Counted from the first letter of the stretch, positions 11,726-23,345 are shown. The stretch: 64,000 nt of DNA from Gnetum montanum (GCA_015680685.1 MNCI01015984.1:109213-173212), one strand, 5' to 3'. Notes: generated by a model from the letters alone, not told the origin. A program made the numbers and translations.

Positions 11726-12558
11726 TGTACTAACCTAAATCATCAGTGTAAGGCTAGAAGGAAAAACAGACACCGAAAGATCGTTGGGCAAGCATAACTG
11801 ACTCTGCCTTCTTCTAAGGGCAAGCTGGAAAAGAGAACGAAGGTAGAGTGCCTTGGATGGTTTGCACACAAATCAACCAAGGACTTCCCCGAGCGTAAGC
11901 TACGACTAGCGCTGGGGTTATCGTAAATGGTGTAAACGAGATGTAAATGGAATGCAAACAGCGACACAAAATGTAAACAGAGCATAGAGCATAAACAGAG
12001 ACTGAATTGTAAACAAAGTGTAAACAGAGCTATATTGTAAAAAAAGTGTAAACAGAGTAAACAATATAAATGGAAGGCAATAATGAAACTGTGAATAGTG
12101 GTCATGCTACACTCACGCCTAGCATGTGTCCCAGCGTGTGTGTGCAGTGTGAGTTCTACAGCGTGCGTATGTTGCACTCACGTTGCATTCACGGCCAGCG
12201 TGACCTTCAAAAATTACCATTTTAGACTTTGAAACTAGAATTTTCTAGAGGTTGGAACTGGAGGTTGTCGATGCTGAGCCCTAAGGATGATTTGCACCTT
12301 GAAATCAAGTCATTTTGACTTAGTTTTGGGCTCGATTTTGGGCTTCCAAAGTTGGTCATGCTGGACTCACGCTGCAGCATGACCACAGCGTGAGTGTGAA
12401 AATTTGCAGGCAGCATGAGTTCCCAAGAAAACCAGCGTGAGTTACCATGGGAAGCCAGCATGAGTGACCTACCTTAGTCAAATTTTGCCTCTCAAATGCT
12501 GGAAAGGGCTTGAGTCACTTTTTCTTCAAAGTGCTAGTCCGAAATTAGTGGTGTTTCA
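11726..12558 (-). repeat. Element D LTR, right (5' LTR in element sense)
   Basis: 833 bp, TGTACTAACC to GTGTTTCA. Closely similar to the left LTR. Contains a perfect 10-bp inverted repeat, GGTCATGCTG (12354-12363) and CAGCATGACC (12375-12384), around a GACTCACGCTG-type loop. Confidence 0.88.
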
Positions 12559-12596
12559 ACATCTGCATATATGAACATCAGAAGAGCCATTATAGA
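12559..12596 (+). pseudogene. Right end of interrupted C1 gag, and TSD
   Basis: Begins with ACATC (right TSD of D). The following bases align with the C2 gag near 16757. After about 33 bp the gag similarity stops and LTR sequence starts at 12597 (AAATAAAGATTAAGG), so this is a deletion or recombination junction. Confidence 0.6.
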
Positions 12597-13112
12597 CTGG
12601 AAATAAAGATTAAGGTTACTCCCATCATTGCAACATCCACCTAGATTATTATTACTTTTAATTATTAATTATTTACTATTTCCTTTAGCTAACATTTCCA
12701 TTTATTACTATTTACTATTCTTGTCATTAAGTGGAATGGGTACACCTTAATCACGAGTGCTTAATCTAGCAATGTATCATTTGGCACACCTAGTGACATA
12801 CACTTGGCAATTCCAAAAGTAGCCTCACGAAGTCCAAGGCATGTACATAAGATTAAGAGTGGACACTCATCACAAATAGGCTAGTTTAGATCTTATTTTC
12901 TATTGTTCATTAGCTTAGTTAATTCATCTCTTTATCGTCATTAAGAGCAACATAGAATTAGACAAAATCATATGCCTCACTTTGGACTAAAATATACATG
13001 ACAAAGCTATCACAATTTAGATGCACAACTAGTTCTATCCACAGAATTTGATCGAATTGTGTGTGAACACTTGTGATTCATATAGTTGGGCATAGGGGTA
13101 CCTTGCCGCTCA
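12597..13112 (+). repeat. Element C2 5' LTR, 5'-truncated
   Basis: Matches C1 LTR positions 3815-4386, ending CCGCTCATCA. The U3 half is missing. Directly after it comes gag-leader sequence (compare 13113 with 4585), so the primer site and about 200 bp of leader are also deleted. Confidence 0.75.
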
Positions 13113-13403
13113 TCAATACTAAAGAAAATTGGAGTGAACAATCACAAGTAGGGGTTTCATATGCTCATTTAGACCCTTACTACACTCAAAGACTATGTTC
13201 AACTAATGCAGACAATCCTAGAGGAGATGGAGTAAGCCTTAAAACAAGAAGGGTCTCAAGGCCTAGGACCTCCTCTAAACCTAGAAAAGATAAATCAAGG
13301 GACCATGAGGGGAGATATAGGAGCCATGGTGATTCTCCTAGTTCCCCATTTCAACATCTACTTCTAATGAAGATAAATGTAGGTATAAATATAGAGATAT
13401 AAT
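13113..13403 (+). pseudogene. Element C2 gag, N-terminal fragment
   Basis: Aligns with C1 4585-4870, including GGAGATG...GTAAG and the AGCCATGGTGATTCTCCTAG block (Ser/Pro-rich N-terminal part). Gag resumes at 15691 after insertion X. Confidence 0.65.
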
Positions 13404-15685
13404 TGTTGATGCATAAATTTTGGACACACCAACACCTATAAAACTCATTTTAGGAGACTATCGCCCAGGGCACCTCCTGTATGGGTACGAAAACCCAGGA
13501 ATAGTCTTAGCTGTAGAGGGCTATGTGATCCTTTTTCTTTTTCTTTTTTTAAAAAAAGAAAATGTTAATAATAATAAATCAAACAAAACAACAGAAAATT
13601 TAAATTAAATTTATTTAACCTTAGGAGGATTCTGTAATGTTTGAAAAAAAATTAAAATTAAATATTTGTGTAACTTTTGATGTAATAAAAAATAAAAAGA
13701 AAATTTGAAATTTTATCTGGTGTCAACTGCCATCGGCAAGAGAGAAGCCACCATCAACCAGCGTAATGGACTATCTACCTCATTATCTGCCTGCACATGG
13801 TTGGAAGAGAAGACTGCTAGCCAGTTGCTACACTATTTATGACTTGCTCTACTGCTGGTAGCAACCTACATCACTGCTACTATCATCCCTAGTAGTTCTG
13901 TGCACGTGCGTTGTGTGAAACATCTGATGCTACTACAAGGATCGTCGCCAGAACTGCTAGTGCTATGCATCATGATCACTGCTACTGCTGTTGTTTGAAA
14001 TTGTTCGTGACTCCGGAAGGAGAGAAGATTGCCAGATACTACTACATCTGCTATGAGAGAGACTAAAGGTGTTATCTGCTATCCACCACCACACCCACCA
14101 TCAAAGAGAAGCAGTCTTTCCTAAGATGCTCGATGCCCTGGTTCAGTCACGGATCTGTCACCCCTTCAAAAGAAACAAAAGAGAAACAACAATTTTTCCA
14201 AGCTCCTAGTCCTAAATTGTCTCACAAGAACCCCAAAACCACCATATGTAACACTTCTCCTATACCCCTAAAATAGAAACCAATCCCTTGAGTCTACCAC
14301 CAAGATCCCCAAAGTCCCAATTCTCTCACCTAAAAACCAAAACCCAAAACCTCAACTTCCTAAAAACCAAACATGATCTCTCATTTTTCCCAGAAACGAA
14401 ACTCCAAAACAAATCAAGGTGCAAAAACAAACAAACCACATCTCATTAACACGAGAACCCAAGGATCCTTAACATATCCACAAGCACTCCCCTTTAACTA
14501 TCGGTCGGGAATCTCATCAGACTATGCAATAAGACAAAACACCCCCCCCCCACCTGGATTAGAATCTAGAAATCTGGTTTGTCACCCAAGCTTCCTAGAT
14601 GGGAGATTCCCTAATCACCCTCCAATCCCTTCTTCCCAAGCTGGCCTCCTTCCCTATTATCTCTTTTTTTTTCTTTTTTTTTCTAAAGAATTTTACACAA
14701 TCAAGTGAACAATATCTCATTGGGAAACATGATAAGACTAACAGAAATTAACCAAGCATGACATTCATGCCTAGCCAAAGTTCACAATATCATAGACAAG
14801 TCTAAGAATCTGGTTACTATTGCAATAGCAAGTGGCTCCTGCACAATATCCAATAACATTATAGTAATTTAAACAATACATCATGCACTTGATCCAGATC
14901 TAAGTGGTCAAGCAACTATCATCTTTAATATTATTTGCATTTTCTTCCATGCCATTATCTAAATTTCAGCATTAATAACAGTCTTCTTCAAAAGCCTAAA
15001 GCAATTTTGTGCAATTTGAAAGCAAAATTACAAAATTGGGCAAAAACTACAAAAGAAATGGTTTACTGTTATAATTTGCTACTAATGTACAAATCCATGA
15101 ATTAGACCTTTGTTAAAAACACTGAAGGGATCTTGGAAACCGTGCACTGTTGCAGACAAAAACAGCAGCAACGTTACAATGAATATGAAAGATACCATGC
15201 ATACTTTTTGTTGCAGTAGTATTCCTCCCAATGAATTCCTGGGCTACAACTAAATTTTTCTTCTTACCAGATGAATAGAAACCCAAGGTCAACCATAATA
15301 CAACAATTTGGGAAGGATTTATTTTTATCGATAAGACAACAATGTTTGTTAATACTGGCTATAAATTAGCAAATACCCCCATAAGCATGCACAAGATGGT
15401 GTAAAATTAAATCTTTTTTTTTTAGTTGAAAGTTCAACCCTCTAAAATATAGTATAACAACCTTGCTATATGCCTTTGTAAAATTCACGAGTGTAATTCT
15501 CTTCCAAATCATATCTAACACTCAATTTTAAAGTCACAAATGAAACAGTCATTTGATTTTAGAATTTAAATTCATACATAGGTTTGACAAGACTTAATCA
15601 CCACCCTAACACCAATTCACCACATAAAATTATTAGCATGGTGTTGATTATGGTCCCATGCTTGACATGGGCAAGGTTGACGACA
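13404..15685. mobile_element. Insertion X: probable 2.3 kb solo LTR
   Basis: Foreign block between two parts of the C2 gag. Ends are TGTTGATGC and TTGACGACA, flanked by ATAAT and ATACT, a 4-of-5 TSD. No reading frame resembles gag or pol, which fits a solo LTR. It holds a C11 run near 14541 and a T-rich tract (14662-14682). The longest frame (14373-14708, 111 codons) has no family motif. A truncated non-coding element is the alternative. Confidence 0.5.
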
Positions 15686-15690
15686 ATACT

Positions 15691-17451
15691 AAGGGGTTAA
15701 GATGAAGATAGAAATAGAAATAGATAAGATCGTCATAATCAAAAAAATAGAAACAGAAATCATCACCACAACATGTCTAATGATGATGAACCCTTGTTGG
15801 CTTCTAGGAGCACAACGTAGATAACGAAGGCAGTTAGAATACTGCATAGGCATCAAAAGGAAAGTTGCATCAAAAGGCTTAATATGAATAACATCTCTAA
15901 ATTTGCAAGAGGCAATAACTCTAATTCACAACATCACTTACAAGCCTTCCATGATGCCTACACCTTGCAGAACATTACAAGTGAGTGGCAATAGCTTAAG
16001 CTCTTTCATAGGACACTAGTTGATGAAGCTAAAAGTTGGTATACATCATTAGAACTAGATTCAATCAATCGATGGTCCATAATGTTGGAACTCTTCAAAG
16101 AGAAATACCAAAACTATGCAAGAGTGTCCAACCTAAGAAAATTAATCCAAGGATGAAGACAAGAAAAACATCAATCCTTGGATGTGTCCTTTGATAGATA
16201 CTATTTGCTACTACATAGATATCCAGGTCATGATTTCTCTCAAAAAGAGTAGCTTTTCCGCATCATAGATGGGCTTTGTAACCAAACGAGAGAGACCCTT
16301 GGGATTTATTCCCAAGGTTGGTTATCTAAATTAAAAGCCCATCAGATATAAAGGCTAGTTGAGCAGGTGGCAAAATAAGGAGATCTATGTAAATAAGAGA
16401 ATGTAGAGGAATATAGCTAGGATCCAACTCTTCAAAAGAAGAGGGTCCATATCTATGATGAGGAAAAAGAGGCAGCTCTTGATGAGGTGATTTCACAACA
16501 AACCTTGCAAATACAAAAGTCTATCGTTGAGCTTGAAGCAAGGATAGATAAGGTGTAGAAGTTAATAAATTAAAAAGTTACAACCTATGTAAAATTCTTA
16601 GAGGAGAAGGTAGCACAAAATGAATCAAGTGATCAAAATAAGAAGAGGAAAAAGAACTAAGAAACAAGTAGGAACACTTATCGATAAAAAGGAAAAATGG
16701 TTGTAGATAAAGAGGCTATAGACTTAACCATAGAAGAGGATGATGGATGTGACATCTACCTATATGATCATCCAAAGGGCTATTGCCCAATCGTGTTACA
16801 TCTACATGAGTATTGGGCTTTTGCTTTGAATTCCAAGTTCGTACAAAAGCAACTACCTAGGAAATTACCTTACTTACAAGATAATTATAGACAGTCCTAC
16901 AACAAACTGTACTATCCTAGTGGGACTTCTTATCAGCCTCAACACTGCTATTAATCGCACTAGCAAAACCCACAATCATGGGGGAGGCCATCATCAAACT
17001 AGTAGTACCCTTATTGCTAACTGGACCTACATAGACATTATGTTCAAGAACCTATTTTTCCAAATGGTTCTACTTCCTTTACCTTGAATCACTACTATCA
17101 CTCTCCCAAATATCACCAACTCATAACATCTCCTATGGGATCACCATCTCACACCTCTTATCCTCTATCACATCTTTAAAATTCTCATACTTTCCTCCAC
17201 CATATGTCACCACCAACAACACAAGAAGGACCAACACCACAACATCAACGAAAGAATGCTACTTGTACTATGAACATACAAGTAAATGATAATGTTAGTA
17301 GATCTTAGCAAAAGTCTTGAAAATGTCCTTTCTTTAGGATATTTTCCTCACATGGGCACAAAACTCATAGACCTACTAACTCATTAAAGCTAGCATAAGG
17401 CTAGCCAAGTGCAACATCCTTCCTCACCAAAATAATGTCTTCCAATCCTAC
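15691..17451 (+). pseudogene. Element C2 gag, main part (stops)
   Basis: Long gag frame. The retrotransposon gag core begins MNNISKFARG, then HHLQAFHDAYTLQNI, SWYTSLELDSINRWSIMLEL, LHRYPGHDF, RETLGIY and KAHQI. Next comes a coiled, charged region with LEARIDKV, then VDKEAIDLTIEEDDGCDIYL with the DHPKGYCP cysteine/histidine motif, then a Pro/Gln/Tyr-rich tail. The frame is kept over about 1.2 kb but has a dozen stops, nearly all TAG or TAA at places where sister copies have Gln or Trp. The gene is split by element B at 17456. Confidence 0.78.
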
Positions 17452-17456
17452 ATAAG
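17452..17456. repeat. Target site duplication of B, left copy
   Basis: ATAAG, matched by 27302-27306 after the right LTR. Confidence 0.9.
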
Positions 17457-17463
17457 TGATGAG

Positions 17464-17642
17464 AGCAGTTACTCTAGTGGTTACTCTAGAAGTTATTCTA
17501 ATTATTAGAGCAGTTACTATAGTAATTACTCTAGCAGTTACTCTAGTAGTTATTCTAATTATTAGAGTGGTTACTCTAGCGATTACTTTAGTAGTTATTC
17601 TAATTATTAGAGTGGTTACTCTAATTATTAGAGTAGTTGCTC
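17464..17642 (+). repeat. 12-bp and 21-bp palindrome array in the B LTR
   Basis: Six 12-mers like GTTACTCTAGTA and four 21-mers with the palindrome TCTAATTATTAGA make up nearly the whole stretch. The order is close to that in element A. The array ends 8 bp before the TATA box. Confidence 0.88.
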
Positions 17643-17649
17643 CCAAGCC

Positions 17650-17657
17650 TATAAATA
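17650..17657 (+). promoter_or_regulatory. Element B LTR TATA box
   Basis: TATAAATA in the setting CCTATAAATACAG. Equivalent boxes lie in the other LTRs: 3624-3631 (C1), 44609-44616 (C2), and on the minus strand 2735-2742 (A), 30620-30627 and 43424-43431 (E), and 57583-57589 (F, TATAAAA). Confidence 0.75.
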
Positions 17658-18223
17658 CAGTGCTCAAGTGCACAATTGGGAGGAAGTATTTTAGCAATCA
17701 AGTAGCAAAATTCTTGTAGTCTGTTTGAAAGTTAGAGTATTTTCCAAGTGCCCGCAGCAGGAGGTCTAAGTGTGGATGGATCTTTATTCAAGCATTAATG
17801 TACCTGAGCACACCATTGTATTGGCAATAAAGATGAGCTCTTTGATTCATCCTTGCAGCACTTGAGATTTGTTTTCTTACACATTTCTTTTATTTTATTT
17901 TCTTATGAATTTATTTTATTTTATGCACTTTACATTTATGTTATTAAAATAGCAATTCATTTTGATCAATTAAGCAAATTGTTAAATTACACAAGCACAA
18001 CCACTTCGAGCATGCATATAATGCTTGGTAACCCATTAACGATTAGCGTTTGGTAATCCCAACAGTGTTGCACTCGTTCAGGATGTGTATGACAAGTGGG
18101 AACGGATGCTAGTGTTAGGATTAGTTAGAACTTAGTTAATGAGTAGTTAAGTTAAATTAGTCACTTAGTTACCTCTCTCCTTCCCTACTAGCATAGGACA
18201 TAAAAACTATAAAAATCATATGC

Positions 18224-18270
18224 CTCAAGCTTACTTAACCATACAATCGTGACATACAAGTAAGCTTGGG
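18224..18270 (+). other. Conserved hairpin in the B LTR, R/U5 side
   Basis: Arms AAGCTTACTT (18227-18236) and AAGTAAGCTT (18258-18267) pair perfectly and extend outward with C-G, T-G and C-G pairs. The loop starts AACCATAC. The same position forms a hairpin with a different stem sequence in the C, E and F families. Confidence 0.8.
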
Positions 18271-18403
18271 AAGACAATGATCAACCAACCTATCCTTTTT
18301 CCACAAGGGTGCATAAGCACTTAGTCCTTAGAATTTGATCGGATCGTGCGTGAAACACTCATATTTGTATGGTTGAGCATAAGGGTACCTCACCGCTCAT
18401 CAT

Positions 18404-18420
18404 TGGTGCCATTGCTGGGG
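18404..18420 (+). other. Element B primer binding site (tRNA-Asp type)
   Basis: TGGTGCCATTGCTGGGG, one base after the LTR; three transitions from the tRNA-Asp complement. Confidence 0.85.
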
Positions 18421-18538
18421 ACTTAGTTGTTTGTACACTAACTAGAACATAGGAAATCATTCACACCGTTGGAACGAACCCTTAAGGTTGGTTGAGAAAA
18501 TAATAAACAAGAATACATTACACACTAAACAAACAAGT

Positions 18539-20470
18539 ATGTCTCCTTCTTCGTACGGAAACGCCTCACCACCTAGGTCTAAAATAGGAAATAGTCAAAG
18601 ACATAATACATATGATGTTGATTCACCAGTCCCTCAACAAGTTCGAGTGGTATATATTCATCCCGATGAGTATATACTAGACTTCACATTTATCCTCCAT
18701 CAAGATGAACAACTGCATTGGCAAGACTTAGAAGGTAACATAGTGTTACCTCCCGATCGTTCAGTCCTGAGCATGCTTCTTCATGATCTCACACGAATTG
18801 GCATGCCACACTTACATGCAAAATACATTGTGCAAGACCATAACTTAAGAGAATACCATCCCACAGAGGTACAACATCAAAGGGACTTCCAACAAGAGAG
18901 ACATCATAAGTCTTTGAAGGGTAAGTGATCCCAAGATGCCCCACATGTCTTAAGCGAAAATGAGGGTGGTGAACTTACCTTAAGTAGTTTCCCACACAAC
19001 GATGTTCCTCCCCTTGACTTTGGCCAAGGGGTTGTGTATCAGAACCTTCATTTCACTATTCATAACCCAGGTTCTAATACCCATGGGCACAAGGGTCCGA
19101 AAAAGGGACACGAACTCATGATAAAGGTGGACATTCTGATCGCAATCGTGATTGGGGCCGAGACCGCAGAAGAGAAGGTAGCAGACACCATCATGGTGAT
19201 GATTCTCCTTCTTCTTCACCTTCATCATCTCCTTCACCCTCTCCTTCAATATTTGGATGTGGTCATGAAGAAAAAGACCATGGAGATAAAGGTAGGCAAA
19301 GTGGAATTCATAGACGAAATAGCCAAGAAAGGGGACGAGGGCACTCTAGAGAGTCATGACATAGAAGAAGGGGGAGTAGGGAACAACGTAGGCATCATAG
19401 ATGTCATGGATGAGACGATCACGATGAACCCCCCTCCTCGGTACTCAAATTATGTTGGACATAACTAAGGCTATTAGAATTCCAACAAGGCATCAAAAAG
19501 ATAGTAGGATCAGAAGATTAGATATGAATAACATCCCATGATTTGAAGGGGGATACAACGTTGATTCTCATAATCATTTACAAGCATTCCATGATGTGTG
19601 TGCCTTACAAAACATAGAGAACGAATGGCAAAAACATAAGTTGTTCCCACGAACATTAGTTAAAGAAGTGGAAAGTTGTACCGGTCTTTAGAACCAAAAT
19701 TCATTCGTAGGTGGAGTACTATGTTAGAACTATTTAATGACAAGTACGAAACGTACTCCTGAGTGTCTAACTTGCAAAAGCAAATCCAAGGCTAGAAACA
19801 AGAAGGACATGAACCCTTGGATGCTACCATGGGCCGATACTATGCATTGTTACATCATTATCCTAGTCATGGTTATTCGCAAAGGGATCAACTGCACCAC
19901 CTCATGGATGGGCTTAAGCATGAAACCAGAAGAACCCTTGGGACTTATGCCCAAGGAAGACTATCCGAGCTTAGGTTCCATCAAATTCAAAGACTATTGG
20001 AGCAAGTTGCTAAGGAAGAAATTGAGCTACGGAAGAGAGAAAGTGTGGAAGAGTATAACCGAGATCCTTCCCTTTAGAAAAGGGGAGTAAGATTTTGTGA
20101 GTATGAAGAAGAGTCACCACTCGAAGAGATGGTGAATAGGAAAAATTTGCCTATCCAAAAGATGACATCAGAAGTTTCGGCAAAGGTAGACCAAATGTGG
20201 GATTCCCTAGACAATAGATTTCAAACTATTCTTAAAATAGTAGAGGAGTCTAGAGAGAAAGGTAGTAAGAAAAGAAAAAAAAGAGGCTGAACATGCACAT
20301 AGCAAGGGTAAGGGCAAAGTTGCCATCATTGAAGAGGTTGTGGATTCAGAAATAGACAATGATAGTGGATGTGAGATATGTCAATATGACCATCCTAAGG
20401 GATGTTGCCCTGTAATCTCACATCTGCAAGAGTTTGGGGTGTATGCACTCAACCCATAATTAAACAAAAG
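18539..20470 (+). pseudogene. Element B gag (broken)
   Basis: Starts at the ATG at 18539 with an open stretch of 130 codons (to 18928) containing VVYIHPDEYILDFTFILHQD and LPPDRSVLSMLLHDLTRIGM. After stops and frameshifts the gag core follows (19520-20090): MNNIP, FEGGYN, HLQAFHDVCALQNIENEWQ, STMLELFNDKYET, LDATMGRYYALLHHYPSHGY, RRTLGTYAQGRLSELRFHQI. Then come a charged coil and, at about 20365-20450, CEICQYDHPKGCCP, a cysteine/histidine motif. The role is particle formation; this copy is defective. Confidence 0.82.
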
Positions 20471-21099
20471 GTAAACACCCCGAAGGTTACCTTATCCTCA
20501 AGGTAACCCAAGGCAGTTCCACCAACCCTTAACATATTATCCCAATGGAACTCCACCACAACAGATTGAGCAATATCAATAGTTGCAGCACCCACAATCA
20601 TGGGGAATGCCACCACCAAGGCAATAGTATCCTTACCAGCAACCTGACCCGTATGGATATTACGTGCAACAATCAATCTCCCCACGTGAGTCTACTAGTC
20701 ACGTCACTCCTCAACCTCACTACCAAGCTCGCGAGTATTATGGAACTCCCTCTTCTAAAGGAGATATTCCGCAAGCATATCATCCTTCTCATTCGGCTAC
20801 ATCTCTTCCACCAATAGCTCCACTACCACCAGCTCCCGCAATGCAAGGTGAAATCCCTACCTAGCTGCAACAATGTAATGCCACGAGGGCTGTTAACTCT
20901 CAACCTACTATTGATTCTAATAACCACATGAAGAAAAGACCTTTCTTTAGAACTAACAGTCCAACCAAGCCCTTGCAATCACAAGTGGCTGATTCCTTAG
21001 ACGCCTCAGTATCAATCAACACTTCAGAGCCCCCTTCAACCCAATCACCACACTCAACGCATACGGTCATGCTAACACATGTCGTCACCGATTGGATTA

Positions 21100-21572
21100 A
21101 AGTTGGCCACCTTCCTAGGAAATTCTCTGATCCTAGGAGTCCTCTGATATACTTATAAATCGTTGGAAATGCATCGTGCAAGGCTCTTTTGGATTCAATT
21201 TTCGATGTCAACTTGATTTCTCAAGAAATGTACAAGGCCTGGAACCTGCCTCCATTGAAAAAGAGCAACATCCATCTAGAGTTGATCAACCAGTCCATCA
21301 CTGTTCCATTGGGACTAGTGGAAGACATTGTTACCACTGTTTGTGGGTGGTCATACCCAACTGACTTCCTAGTGATTCAAGTAAACAACGCTAAGGGGGA
21401 CTTCCGAATCATAATGGGAACAGCATGGCTAAGCACTATTGATGCATGCCTAGGAATCCGCGATCTTTCCCTAGAAATATCAAAGGAAAATACATTTGAA
21501 AAGATTGAGAAGAAGAAAGTTCCATGCATCGCATATAGTGACACAGGGTGTAATTACATGCAGAGGTCATGA
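21100..21572 (+). pseudogene. Element B retropepsin domain (inactive)
   Basis: Aspartic protease that would cut the polyprotein. Visible: LLDSIFDVNLISQEMYKAW, VPLGLVEDIVTTVCGW, DFLVIQVNNAKGDFRIIMGTAWLS. The active-site triplet D-S/T-G reads D-S-I (21189-21200), so the Gly is lost, and the flap-side ILGRPWL motif reads IMGTAWL. Confidence 0.75.
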
Positions 21573-21713
21573 TTTGTGCAAAGTTTAGCATTGCTTACAT
21601 GCAATTAGTGTGCACAAGTGATTAACATACAAAGATGCCTGTATGTAGCAACCACATGATAGGAAGACACCTAGTGGCTAACAGCTGATTAAGAAAGCAG
21701 TCCACTCATATGC

Positions 21714-22922
21714 ATGGGACCAACTAAGGGTTTGACTTGTGCTTACATCGATAGCATAAACACATTAGAGCAAGTCCACCGCCAACTTCCAAGTCTTAAC
21801 CTTGAAAATGTCAACTGGGGGAAGTTGGAAATCCCTAAGAAATTTAAGCAAGATCCCCTTAAGCTGAAACCATTGCCCACCAATATGGAATACACATTCC
21901 GTAAAAATACAAAACGGGTAATTATCAATGCTAAGCTTACTCCTCAATAGAAAAAAGAATTGTTGAAGGTAATAAATAAATGGTCAAAAGCCTTCGCTTA
22001 GTCATATCCTGAATTAAATAGAATAGATCCTAGGATATTCCAACATAGAATTTACATTGACCCCTCCATGAAGCCTCGAAGATAACCGCAGAGGTGATTG
22101 AACCCTAAGTTGAAGCAAGTAGTTAAGGAAGAAATCGAACAGCTTCTCAAGGCTAGGTTCATATACCCCATTGCTGATAGCGAATGGGTTAGCCCCTTAG
22201 TTATTGTGCCTAAAAAGGAAGGCAAATGGAGGCTGTGCATAGATTTCAGGCTACTAAATATGACAACATTCAAAGATCACTTTCCATTTCCATTTGTCAA
22301 CCAAGTCTTAGACACCATCACAAGGCATCGCTATTATAGTTTTCTAGATGGATATAGCGAATATAACATAATATAAATAGCCTCAGAAGACCAAGCCAAG
22401 ACTACATTCACTAGTCCTTGGGGAATGTCCACATACAAACAGATGTTGTTTGGCTTGTGTAATGCCCCTGCAACATTTCAACGACTAGTTTTAAGCATAT
22501 TCCAATAGCAGATAGGGAATGGCATGGAGGTCTTTATGGATGACTTCTCCACTTATGGAGCAAACTTTGATCAAGCCTTGGACTGGTTGGAGCGAGTGTT
22601 AAAAAGATGTGTAAAAATTAATTTGAGGCTCAACTGGCAGAAAAGTCATTTGATGGTCCAAGAAGGGATAGTACTAGGGCACAAAATCTCACACACAGGG
22701 ATAGAGGTAGACCCTAAGAAAATCAAAATTATCCAAGGAATTACCCATCAACTAGAAACTATCAAAGATATTCAGTCATCCCTTGGACATACTAGCTACT
22801 ATAGGATATTTATTGAGAACTTTTCAAAGGTTTCCAAACCATTGGTGGAATTAACGAAAAAGGATGTACCTTTCAAGTGGACCAGGGAATGCGAATTAGC
22901 TTTCCAAACTCTAAAACAGTAG
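21714..22922 (+). pseudogene. Element B reverse transcriptase (a few stops)
   Basis: Pol starts near MGPTKGLTCAYIDS. RT blocks in order: LKQVVKEEIEQLLKARFIYP, EWVSPLVIVPKKEGKWRLCI, DFRLLN, YYSFLDGYSEYN (first catalytic Asp), TTFTSPWGMSTYKQMLFGLC, NAPATFQR, and the catalytic EVFMDDFSTYG (FMDD). Then come NLRLNWQKSHLMVQEGIVLG and the connection domain. The stops I checked (near 21948, 21999, 22083, 22374, 22506) are each one transition from the residue found in sister copies. Catalytic residues are kept, but the frame is interrupted. Confidence 0.85.
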
Positions 22923-23345
22923 CTAGTAGAAACACCCATTTTACAAGCTCTTGACTGGTCCAAACCCTTTCATATCATAACTAACATGTCCAACTATGCT
23001 TTAGGAGCCATACTTACACAATTAGATGACTAGAAGCATCCTTATTACATCCATTGTACAAATAGAAGTATCGTTGGTGCACAACTTAACTGCACTACCA
23101 CAGAGAAAGAATTAATGGTTGTAGTGTTTGCACTAGAAAAGTTTAGACACTATGCATTGGGATATAAAGTATATATACGTATAGATCATAGTGCAATCTA
23201 GTTCCTCATGAATAAGCCAATGGTAAGCCCTCGTATCATACGATGGCTTGTACTCTTACAAGAGTTTGATTTCGCGATGATCAATCGCAAGGGCACCGAG
23301 AATGTAGTTGCTGATCATTTATCTCAGTTGTGATGGGACAACAAA
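22923..23345 (+). pseudogene. Element B RNase H domain
   Basis: Directly follows RT. Blocks: FHIITNMSNYALGAILTQ, TTEKELMVVVFALEKFRHY, IDHSAI, and the end KGTENVVADHLSQL. The first catalytic Asp (usual DAS) reads N in TNMS, a G-to-A change, so it is probably inactive. The Glu (TEKEL) and later Asp residues remain. Four stops lie in the frame. Confidence 0.78.

Larger units (their letters stand above)
5978..12558 (-). mobile_element. Element D: complete non-autonomous gag-pro LTR retrotransposon
   Basis: 6581 bp element with two LTRs (5978-6814 and 11726-12558), a perfect 5-bp TSD (ACATC), a polypurine tract and a primer binding site. The internal region (6815-11725) codes on the minus strand for gag and a retropepsin-like domain only. 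I find no reverse transcriptase, RNase H or integrase. The place of pol (about 6830-8630) is taken by non-coding DNA with short irregular repeats. It would need enzymes in trans, like other gag-only plant elements (TR-GAG type). It is inserted in the C1 gag. Confidence 0.88.
17457..18402 (+). repeat. Element B 5' LTR
   Basis: 946 bp, TGATGAGAGC to CGCTCATCA. Repeat array 17464-17642, TATAAATA at 17650-17657, hairpin at 18224-18270. Confidence 0.9.
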
